A DNA stretch of 64,000 nt from Pochonia chlamydosporia 170 (lineage: Eukaryota > Ascomycota > Sordariomycetes > Hypocreales > Clavicipitaceae), in contig NC_035793.1 of NCBI RefSeq assembly GCF_001653235.2, forward strand, positions 4,588,001-4,652,000, in the 5' to 3' direction. Both the position numbers and the translations under genes were made by a program. Of the stretch, positions 33,995 through 43,630 are shown in pieces. Within the stretch, counting starts at the first letter, position 1. Each line of letters opens with the position of its first letter. Under the pieces are notes generated by a model. That model did no database searches. It was not told the DNA's origin and was given only the letters and a program-made list of their open reading frames with translations.

Positions 33995-36900
33995 CAATGT
34001 CCGCCAGAAGGGAGTCTTTGTCAGAAAGGAAGGTCGATTTCCAATGACTGAAGCTATCATGGAAGCAGTATCTTCCCCAGATTTCCCCGCCTGGCCAGAT
34101 GACGATCGAGAGCGCCCTCCACGATCCTCCACACCTCGGCCAGGCCCACCGACGACGAAGATTGTCACGCCACCAACCCAAGAACGACCTAAAACACCCC
34201 AACCAGAGGTTATTATAGCCCCTAAAACAGCAGTACCTACCACAACTCGCACGTCTGAAGGCGTCGATACACCTCCCCCGGTGGTCAATACACCACAGTC
34301 ATGGGGATCCCTGGCTGGGGAAGGGCGATCACCGTCTTCCTCAGACGGTGAAGTGCCCTCTGACCTGCTCAGACGCTTAGATAGCCTCACCAAAGGCTAT
34401 CAGGAAAGTGACAAATTCTCAGGCCGAGAATATGACTTCCTCTTAACCAAAGTCAACATGTTTATCGACAAATGCCAACGGATAGACTATCCGCGAGACC
34501 AGCTCGCTCGGGCCGTCCCAGTCATGCTCACAGGACCAGCGTACCGGTACTATCTCAACAACCTCGCCAACAAAGGAAAAAGTTATAACGACCTTATCCA
34601 CGCCCTCCAAAAGAGGTACGAAACAGAGGCAATTCGAGACCGATACCTCCGCGAGTGGGAAAGCCTCAATCTCGCCGCGATTGTCAACCAACATCGTGAC
34701 AAACGTCTCTCGGCCTGCCTCGAGATCCTCACGGAGAAGATACAACTGCTTCACCAGGGCCTCTTCCGACCTGGTGATACAGGTTTTAATAGCATGAGGG
34801 ATAAGCTCAAGATTGCCGCTTCTAAGACTCCGGCTTGCAAGGTGCCGTTAATGAAGCCGGCAAAGACCTTCGAAGACCTCGCCGCCGAGCTTCACCAAGC
34901 CATTGCCGTCCACGAGGAAATAAACCCCAGCAAGCAGACGCCTTTTATATTGATCGCGCTTTTAAACGCGGAGGAGGAAACGCCTTAAATTATGACCAAA
35001 AAGGGCAGTTCCAGAACCTCCAGAACCGCCAGAAGAAGTGCTACGTCTGCCGCCAACCTGGCTGCTGGTCGACCAAGCATAGCGACCAAGAACGCTCCCA
35101 AGCTCAAAATTCCTGGCTCCAAAAGAAGCACCCAACGCCTCCAACGGCTAAGAGGTATCAAGCGTTCCTCACTGCCTTTGAGGGTGATGATAACGATGAG
35201 GATACCGCCCTCCTTGACGAAATGTATAGACAGAATTCCTTCAATGACGCCAACAGTGACGACGATAACGATGACGAATTCCTCCCTGCCGGCAGCAATA
35301 GCATGTTTGCTGGTATGGGCACTATTACCCAGAATTTCTTAGCCACGGCAGTAATTCCACAGCCAGCGGAAATCCTCGCTGGTTTGAGAGACCAAGCGTT
35401 CAAGCATGCCCTATCGGCTGAAGATCCCTACTTTATAAAAGAACCAAAGGAGACCGCTATTTTCATCTCCGAGGAAAGGTATTCTGACCAGATCTTTAGA
35501 GGCATCCTGCCTGATACCGGCGCCGCCGGTACATCCAACGCAGGCATGCCACAGGTTAGAGCCTTAATGAGGATAATGCCATCACTAAAGATTAAAGACG
35601 CGCCAGCAACGACGATCCATTTTGGTGCAGGATCAGCCTCATCCCTTGGCAGCATCAGAGTACCCACAGTATTCGGAAATATCACCTTCCATGTACTGCC
35701 GACCGCCACTCCTTTCCTGTTCTCCATCACAGATATGGATAGGATGTATGTACGATTGGATAATCTCACCAATCGCCTTATCCAAGGAGACATCACTGTG
35801 CCTGTTATCAGGCAATGGGGCCATCCCTGGTGGCTCCTCGAGCCAGCAGCTTCCGCAGCCTTCCACCTCACAGAAACGCAGCTTCGGCAACTACATCGCC
35901 GCTTTGGACACCCGTCTGTTGAGAGACTATCAAGAATCTTAACAAAAGTCGGGGAAGAATATAGTAGTGACGTTCTTAAGCGACTGACTGATATCTGCCA
36001 CCATTGTCAAATGAACGGAAGAGCCCCAAGCCGCTTTAAGTTCACCCTTCGAGATGATCATGAGTTTAACCATGAGATTATTGTGGACATCTTCTTTATT
36101 AATGGCCAACCAGTCCTCCATGTTATTGACTCTGCAACTGCCTTCCAAGCTGCTAAGTTTCTTAATAATAAAGAACAAAAGGCAAGGGATCTTTGGGATG
36201 CCATTATGGCCTGTTGGATTAACACGTACCTTGGGCCTCCCGAATGGATAGTTCATGACGCTGGAAAGAACTTTAGCTCGGCAGAATTCAAACAGTATGC
36301 CAAAGGCCTGTATATCCGTGTTCAGGAAATGCCAGTCGAGGCACACAACAGTATTGGCAAAGCAGAAAGATATCATGGCCCTCTCCGCCGTGCATATCAG
36401 ATAATTGACGCAGAACTTGGCGACGCTCTGACCGACGATCAGAAGCTTCAAATGGCTGTAAAAGCTATAAATGATACAGCTGGCCCAGACGGACTCGTCC
36501 CAACACTTCTAGTCTTTGGCGCCTATCCCAGGATGACGGATGATTCGCCCCCTAGCTTTAGCGTCGTGCAGAGAGCTGAAGCTATCCGTAAGGCAACTAG
36601 TGAAGCCAGACGAGCCCTCGCTAAGCGGCAGGTCCAAAATGCCCTCTTAACGAGGAACGGCCCAGACACAACCCCATTACATACCCTTCCATTGCAATCC
36701 AAGGTTCGCGTTTGGAGAGAAAAGAACGGGTGGCAGGGCCCCTTTGAACTTATTGCCGTTGAAGGCGAGACCTGCACCGTTGCTAATGAGGCTGGAATAA
36801 CCTCGAAGTTCCGTTCCACGATTGTACAACCCTATCTAGAGGATAAGGATACAACCCCAACGGATAACAAGCTACCCCAACAGCAGGCTGTTAACCAAGA

Positions 36901-38785
36901 TAATGCTGAGGTTGCTAACGAGAGTGACGGGGAGGTTAACCAGGACGAAGATATCAGAGATAGCATTGCTGTTGCTATCCCAACAGCAAGACGAGGCCCG
37001 GGAAGACCGCGTAAAGACCCAGAGACCAGAAGAGCTCCTTATCAAACATTTCCAAGAAGAGGCCCAGGAAGGCCACGTAAACGCCTTATCGAAGAACAGT
37101 ACTTCTTTAACGCCCTTGAGGACCCGCCCGAACGTACCAAGCTCCTTAAGAGCATCAAAACAATAGCATTCCTGACCACGAAGGAGCAAGGAGACCGCGA
37201 CCTTGCTGTCCTTCTCCGCAGTAAAGGACTCATAATCACCCCTGGCCAGCCGTTTGAAATCTCAGGCCGCACTGAGATTGATAACTTGATAGCCAGAGGT
37301 GTCTTTAAATTTGAGCTTTATGACCCTATAAAGCATGCTAAACTTCGCATCTTTGACTCACGAATGGTTAATGAGGTCAAAGGCAAGGATACAGCTGCCC
37401 CATATGAGAAATCTCGCCTCGTCATTCGGGGATATAATGACGAGGGTAAAGCCTTCATTTTGACGCAATCACCAACAATACAACGAGCCAGCCAACGGCT
37501 TATGATTGCACTCGCGCCCTCTCTCTTCCAACGAGGAATTATCCTCTGGATAAGGGATATTACCCAAGCCTATGTGCAATCTCAAACACCTCTCCAAAGG
37601 ACGATTATCGCAAAGATTCCTGAGCAACTCCGCGGTAGATACCCAGAAGGCACCATCATGGTAGTAGTTAAACCGTTATACGGAATACCAGAAGCCGGCA
37701 CCCACTGGTGGGCGACTTATTCCACCCACCATCGAGAAAAGCTAAAGATGGCGACCTCGACTTACGACCCATGCCTGCTGATCTCAGAATGCGACAAGTT
37801 TGGTATCATTGGGATGCAAACCGATGACACACTTGGACTTAGTGACAAACAGTTCTCTAATCTTGAAGAGGAAGAGCTCCAGAAGGCAGCTTTTGCAGCA
37901 AAGCCAAAGGAAGTCCTCAAGGTGGAAAAGCCACTCACTTTCAATGGCTGCCGAATCTCTCTTAACGCCGATGGAAGCATCATGATGACCCAGAAAGAAC
38001 AGGCTTTAAAGCTTCAGATTCCAACAACCAATCAGGAATATATTGAGCAACGAGCCCGCGGCGCATATCTCGCCAGTATCTGCCAACCAGAGGCAGCCTT
38101 TGACCTTTCAGTTGCTGCCCAACAAAAGGAACCATCTAGCGATGACTTTAAACGTCTAGGACGCCGCATCCAGTGGCAGATTGATAACCCAGGTAGAGGC
38201 CTAAAATGTATACCATTTGACCTCGATAAAGCAAAGCTTTTTGTGTTTGTTGATGGCTCTTTTGCCAACAACGAAGATCTGAGTTCCCAGCTGGGATACA
38301 TTATCGTCATCGGTACAGAAGAAGAGACCAACAATGGCGAAATGCTCGTTAAAGGCAACATCATCACGTACTCTTCAACCAAGTCAAAGAGAGTTACGCG
38401 AAGTGCCCTAGCCTCTGAGCTTTATAGCATGGTTCAAGGCACAGACATTGGATACGCGATAGCCTCGACTTTAAAGCTCATCACAAAACAACTGGGAATT
38501 CCAGACATCCCCACGATCCTTCTCACGGACTCGTATTCCCTATATGAGTGCCTTGTTAAGCTCGGCACAACCAAAGAGAAGAGGCTCATGATAGATATCA
38601 TGGCTCTCCGACAGTCATACGAGCGCCGCGAAGTCCATGAAGTCAGATGGATCAACGGAGGAGATAACCCGGCAGACGCGATGACGAAAGCATCGCCAAA
38701 TCACGCGTTGAGAACCCTTATCGACAAGAATAAGATCGCGATACGAGTGGAAGGCTGGGTAGAGAGGAAGAAGGACGAAAAGTGA
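33995..38785 (+). pseudogene. gag-pol of copia copy 2: truncated and frameshifted
   Basis: Gag is open from about 34044 to 34988 and pol from about 34835 to 38785 in another frame; the change is explained by one missing base near 34925-34945 relative to copy 1. The A-rich insertion of copy 1 is absent. Domains and motifs in pol are as in copy 1, and the residues from NITFHVLPTATPFLF to the C-terminus appear identical. The zinc-knuckle segment has a short extra repeat (LQNRQ). The copy cannot be autonomous because it lacks its 5' LTR and start. Confidence 0.9.
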
Positions 38786-38958
38786 GGGAATTACCGTGGC
38801 CAAATTGTTAGGATATAGCCACCACGGTACAAGGTAAGAATACAAGAAAACTTGGCTTCAGAACAGAGGAATTTGCCTCTAGTGTGTACGCCTTCAACAG
38901 GTGTCTTGTTTTATTTTGTTTTCGAATGAATTGAGGCCTCAAAGAGAGAAGCTGCCAG

Positions 38959-39173
38959 TGTTGCTTCCACCGCCGTCTTTGGCGGCGGAGCCAGTAGCCT
39001 GCGAATGGCTTCAAACAGTGGCTGAAACAGACCTCACGTGAGCAGGCTTCAACACCAACACAGGCGTACGTTATCTATAGCTAGATGAATTCAACAAGCA
39101 TCAATCAACCAGTTACGAGTACCCCAAACCGCGTGATAATTATCACCCGAATAGAAGCCTTGCGCTTCCAACA
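38959..39173 (+). repeat. 3' LTR of copia copy 2
   Basis: 215 bases, apparently identical to both LTRs of copy 1. It is followed by TGTTA. Confidence 0.95.
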
Positions 39174-39178
39174 TGTTA

Positions 39179-40061
39179 TTAAGTCCGCAAATGTCCGCAT
39201 CATTTATGTTATATTTCTACGTCAGCATGGATGCCCAAGCTTGCCACAGGCAGAACGTTGACGACAAATTTCGTCATTGATACTAAAGTGGTGCTACTAT
39301 AACGCAATGTATTGGTATAAATGTGGTGTTTTCTAAATATAAAAGACATGTAGAAAAATTAAGAGAACACGTACACTGCGCTTAAAGTACGGCAAAATGA
39401 AGAAATCTCGGTACAATCAATATGGCTGGAAATCAAAATCCTGGAAACTTTACCAATCGGTATTCATAGTCTGTTTCATTTTACTTGGATGAAAGCTAAC
39501 TTACAATAGTACAAAGGACGAGGGTCAGGAGATCGCATCAAGGGAGGACAGGCGAGCCAGTCAAGTGGCTTTGCTACCATGGATGCCAATAAGCAAGTAT
39601 GTTACAAGAATATGGAAAGAAATCAGCTTAGTCTTACTTGTTATAGAGAGACATTGCCTCCCAAGGAGATCACGCATCTTCTGGGTCGTTTGAACCTGGA
39701 AGCGAGAAGGCTAGGGAAGCTGGCAGGAAGGGCGGGTCAGAGTAGGCCGGCTGCATCAAGATAGCTGGCAGATGTTCTAGTATTGGTGTTTTGATCTGAA
39801 ATATTAGATAAAACATTAAAGCAGCATTCACTTAATCCATAAGGACAGTATCCCGACCTGACCAAACGCCATTCCGTAGACGTTAATACCATTTCCATGC
39901 TGCGGAGAATCTGGTCGCCGACTTGTGCAAAATAAAAGTCAATGCACGGAAATATTTACAGGTAGGCGTGCAGCCAGGGAGGCTTTGCGGCTGTTGTCGG
40001 TGGTGATAAGGCTTTTGGTAACCTTGGGTATTGCTGATCTGAGCATAATTGAGTGAGTGCT
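39179..40061. other. AT-rich decayed DNA right of the copia block
   Basis: No recognisable gene; TA-rich like the flank left of 20883. The right part (about 39890-40061) lies just downstream of the helix-hairpin-helix pseudogene on the minus strand. Confidence 0.5.
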
Positions 40062-40990
40062 CTAACGATCTAATCTTTCGCTTGCGAGCGCTTCTTGAAG
40101 CCTCGCCATGTCCATAGCACTTAAATGCAGTGCCCAAAACATGGCACCCAAATCGTTAGACAAGCCGATTTTCTCGGCCATGTTAAGATTTCGCTGGTCC
40201 AAATACGGTGTGACATTTGGGCAGAAGCCCTGAATAGTGCCGAGGAAGATGTCACATCCGACTGGGCCTAGTCCCTTAATCTCCTTTAACCTGTCAATTA
40301 ATATGCTTTGTAACTTAACTCCGTGCTCTCTTGTGTCCAGTAATTTAGATGCGTTATTGTCTTGTTTTAAATGGTTAGCATAATTATGCTGATATGTGTC
40401 AAAGGCGCAAGCCGATAGATGCAGGAATACATTACCATATTTTGCCTTATAAGATCTGCTAGGTCTCCAAGATATATAGCAGTCCTTTCCCTGTAATGAG
40501 CATATCCCCCTTTTGTTAGAACTTCCGTTCTCTTCTGCTAGGAGGACTCGTGCAAAGCGCTTAGATCGTGATAATCCTCATTTACAAGACATTTTAATGT
40601 CTCTAAAGCAATGTGGTGTGAGATACGCGTTGATAAAAGTAGCGCATTTAGAATGTGAACCATAACAATCTTGCTGGCGGGCTATTTCTCGTTAATTAGT
40701 TGTTGCAGTGGCGTTTTCTTATGCCTGTTTAAGATTTGATGTAGCATCTGCTGAAGATCTTGGCCGTTATTTGCTGTATTATTTGTCGGAGACTTAAGAT
40801 CTGAATTCATTTTATCATCATTTTCCTGTTTTTGACTGCGGTGGTGGTTCTTCCCTGACCGACTGTGCGACGTTGGCTTCGAAGGCGACTGGGCATTTTG
40901 AGTTGCTTGATCTTGAGCCTTTTGCCCAGCCTCTGCGGCCTTATCATCCTTTTGACTCTGGTTACGCGTTTGGACTATTGTATGAGTGTT
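40062..40990 (-). pseudogene. Helix-hairpin-helix DNA-glycosylase-like protein, decayed
   Basis: The minus strand reads a Gln/Lys-rich N-terminus (QSQKDDKAAEAGQKAQDQ), then an all-helical core: NALLLSTRISHHIALETLKC, RTEVLTKGGYAHYRERTA, IYLGDLADLIRQ, an apparent GTAATG..TAG intron (about 40430-40340), then LKEIKGLGPVGCDIFLGTIQ, NVTPYLDQRNLNMAEKIGL and MARLQEALASERLDR, ending TAG at 40062. The KGLGPVGCDIF segment is a helix-hairpin-helix, and the order matches a small conserved family in fungi and bacteria related to HhH-GPD base-excision enzymes; the catalytic role in that family is unproven. Two in-frame TAG stops (after LINEK and after HESS) break it. AT-rich surroundings suggest RIP. The start is uncertain. 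Confidence 0.6.
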
Positions 40991-41932
40991 GAAAGCTTGG
41001 CAATTGCATATTCGACTAGTATGCGATTTCCTAGCTTTAGTATGGGGATCTTAAGCCTAGTATACCTGTCTATGTTTGCGCCGCACATGACGTTGATATG
41101 ACCACGCTGTGACACGTAGATATGATATGAACGAAATGAACCAACCCCCCGGAAACCACCCATCTCCCGGCCCGAGATGGAGCGGCCAGATATAGAAGAT
41201 TCGGATCGCAGTTGCTGTTGATGGATTAGCGGCTGTAGTTAGCTTGTAACCTTCCCAGCCGCTGTTGCGTTGATCGTCGTCAATACTATATCTAGCGTTG
41301 ATGGCTGCATTATGCATGAAACTGTCAAACACATATCTACTTTCTTAGGATACAGAGTGTTCTAAGTATACCGCATCGCTGCACCTGCACTGCGGACATG
41401 TGAATGGCACAATCATGCTATCCCGATGTATAAAGCAGTAGAACCATGCTAGTCATTGCGCTCTGTTGTCTTGTTTCCTTTTCCTCTCTGCCTTGCCGAC
41501 CACCATATCCCCAAGCCTCTAGCCCTTTTGGATGACATTGTCCCCCCCCCCCCCCCCCTCTTTTTTTCAAAAAAAAAAGACTGAGTGCGCGGCAAATGCT
41601 GTGGCTTATATACTATACTCAGGTTGAATCGCTTACACAGGCACTAGTTGGGGTCTGGTGGTTCATTTTAAGATGTTGTAAAATTTGCCGTAAACATAAC
41701 AAGCCCTCTCGGGCGGTAAGACCTTTCCTATTTCACTCATCTGAATATTTTCTCTTTTAGCTAGTCGCAAGCGTGACAAAATAGTAGCGCTTGAATCATT
41801 GGCCTATAAAATATGCGACCGGTATCACTTTCCGCTTTAAAATTTCCATCTAATAAATCCCCATCTTCCAAGTACTCCATATTATCTACCATATTGTGTT
41901 ATCGCCGTTTCTTGATGCTCCATGCTAACTCC
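40991..41932. other. AT-rich spacer, no firm gene
   Basis: The minus-strand stretch 41332-41057 has a 91-codon frame (NSGWEGYKLTTAANPSTA) that reads somewhat like protein but matches nothing I recognise. The rest is low-information DNA. Confidence 0.35.
41542..41578. repeat. C17 tract followed by T7/A10 inverted run
   Basis: Seventeen C in a row (41542-41558), then TC, seven T, one C and ten A. A homopolymer prone to sequencing error. Confidence 0.9.
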
Positions 41933-43491
41933 TCAATGTGTGAAAACTTCCTCCTGGACCATGACTGTGAACTGAAGTCCTCGCCGACCGTCCATTTTTG
42001 CCTCGAGCCATAGAATGGACACTAGAATTGTCCCAAACGCCATAGATAGATGCTCTGCCGTATCGTGGGCAACCTCCATTGCTAACAATAGCCGCTTAAA
42101 CAAAAAAGAAATTGGGGAGATGGTACCAGAGTGAACTGCGTGGCAGGCAAAGTAAAACGTTTCACAGTTGGTTGAATCCCGTCTCGCAGCAATTTCAACC
42201 AGCATAGGTGCATCTGGCAGCCAATATTTCCGCTGGCTCCCGCCGGCACATATCCTCCTGGACACTTCCCTAGTTTACTTTTTGGACATTTCGGTCCAAT
42301 GACTTCTCGAGCGCCAAGGCCTCTAAATAATGGAAACTTATTCTTGGGCGCGATTTCGGATGTCTCACATCTGATCTGGCCGTCGGTCCTTGTGTTCTTC
42401 AGGTTGCCTTTGACTTGCCCTTTTGTTGTCGCATAACTTGCTACGCAATAACGGCAACATCCAGAATATCCTTTGCAAGCTCTGCTTGATACAACAAATT
42501 CATTGCCTGTGCCATTACCAAATTCGCTCGGCTTTTAGACCCTCTCAATAAGATGTAGGCTTCGTCTAAAAAGCGTTGGCCCATTTCCCGGCGCTTTGTA
42601 CTCTGTGATGGTTCATCGGGTGACAAAAACTACACACTCCAAGTTTAAATCATTTTTCTTGATGATGGAATAAATGGATATAACTCACACATTGATGTGC
42701 ACAGATTGCGTTGACAAGTAGAGGTGAGCAATACATAGCGACCGTGGTGTCGCCTCCTTTCATCTCCTCGATAAACTGTGAAGAATTCACGATAGGCAGG
42801 ACTAGGGATCGCTCGGCAATGAAGAACTGCGAAATTAGCTTTGACACAACCTCATCTCCAGCAATAGTCGTCCAGGGGTAAGCCAGGACGTGGACTGGAT
42901 AATGTGCTGGAGCCAGACTCGTCTCTACATCTCCACTGGCTAGGAATACGTTTGAGATTTCTGCTTCGGCGAAAGCGTTTATATCTCCAATGCTGTCATT
43001 ATGCAAGAGAAATCGTCGTGTTGCCTCCGTAGGGTCCTGACATGCTTGAATGACAGCCACCAGGTCGTGGGCTTCAGATAGTGGACGACTTTGGATGTAC
43101 CCGTAGAGATTCCGCAGAGTTTCGAGTTCTTCTTCCAAAGAGTTATACTTCCTCTTAAGTGCGGAAAATCGGGTTTCACCAGCGGCAGTAAGGTACACAC
43201 AGCTTGAGCCTTGAGTGACGCAATGCGTACAGGATGGCCGCTTTCCATCACACTGGTGGATGCGACATAATAAGCTGACTGGTTGGTTCATTGGTGTGCG
43301 TTGAAGCATCAAAGCATCTAGGCATTGCCGTGATAGAAACGTACCTTGCACTTTTGACGACGACACGACTCGCATGCTGCAACCACCGCCTTTGAAGCTC
43401 GCTCACTTACATCTTCGGCAAAACTTGCAACATCTTATTCTATGGATTCTAGAGTTCGTTTAGGAAGTAAGGCACGGTAGTTTTGATCCAT
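41933..43491 (-). pseudogene. Zn2Cys6 transcription factor, decayed
   Basis: ATG at 43491 starts MDQNYRALLPKRTLESIE, then TAA (43437-43435, codon 19), then the same frame continues DVASFAEDVSERASKAVVAA into the zinc cluster. The cluster spans a 92-base GTACGT..CAG intron (43344-43253): CESCRRQKCK from exon 1 and CDGKRPSCTHCVTQGSSC from exon 2 give the exact C-x2-C-x6-C-x6-C-x2-C-x6-C spacing. A coiled-coil-like linker follows (RKYNSLEEELETLRNLYGYI), then the start of the fungal regulatory domain. A GTGAGT intron near 42690 leads to LSPDEPSQSTKRREMGQRFL and ends at a TAG near 42441; beyond it only fragments (to about 41933) remain. Such proteins bind CGG-type sites. Here it is very probably non-functional; TAA at codon 19 fits CAA-to-TAA. 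Confidence 0.75.
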
Positions 43492-43585
43492 ATTGCCCAA
43501 GTTAAAGACGATCAAATTGCCTTTGTGAGCATTAAAGCGAACCTTGATGTGCAGAGTCAAGAGGCTGCGAGAGGGGGTCAGAATA

Positions 43586-43630
43586 CCTACCTAGGTACCT
43601 AGGTAGGAACTTATTCCCCTGGGAATAAGT
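43586..43630. repeat. Two adjacent 22-base perfect inverted repeats
   Basis: 43586-43607 is a perfect 22-bp palindrome built on CCTACCTAGGT and its complement. One base later, 43609-43630 is a perfect 10-bp stem (ACTTATTCCC) with a CT loop. They lie 95 bases upstream of the Zn2Cys6 start codon, in its promoter position. The CCTAGGTA motif is common in simple repeats of Sordariomycete genomes. Confidence 0.9.

Larger units (their letters stand above)
33995..39173 (+). mobile_element. Ty1/copia retrotransposon, copy 2, 5'-truncated
   Basis: Starts within gag (similarity to copy 1 begins at about NVRQKGVFVRKEGRFP, which aligns with TLRAKGVYIRKEDRFP) and runs through pol to a complete 3' LTR. 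The 5' LTR, leader and first 100 or so gag codons are absent. The first 1.6 kb differs from copy 1 by several percent, whereas from about 35674 to the end I see only two base differences over 3.5 kb (offset from copy 1: 12228). It is followed by TGTTA (39174-39178), the same five bases that precede the 5' LTR of copy 1. Confidence 0.93.

Noticed and set aside
41057..41332. 91-codon minus-strand frame (NSGWEGYKLTTAANPSTA)
   Set aside because: Reads slightly like protein but has no family I can name and lies in decayed AT-rich DNA; probably a fragment.
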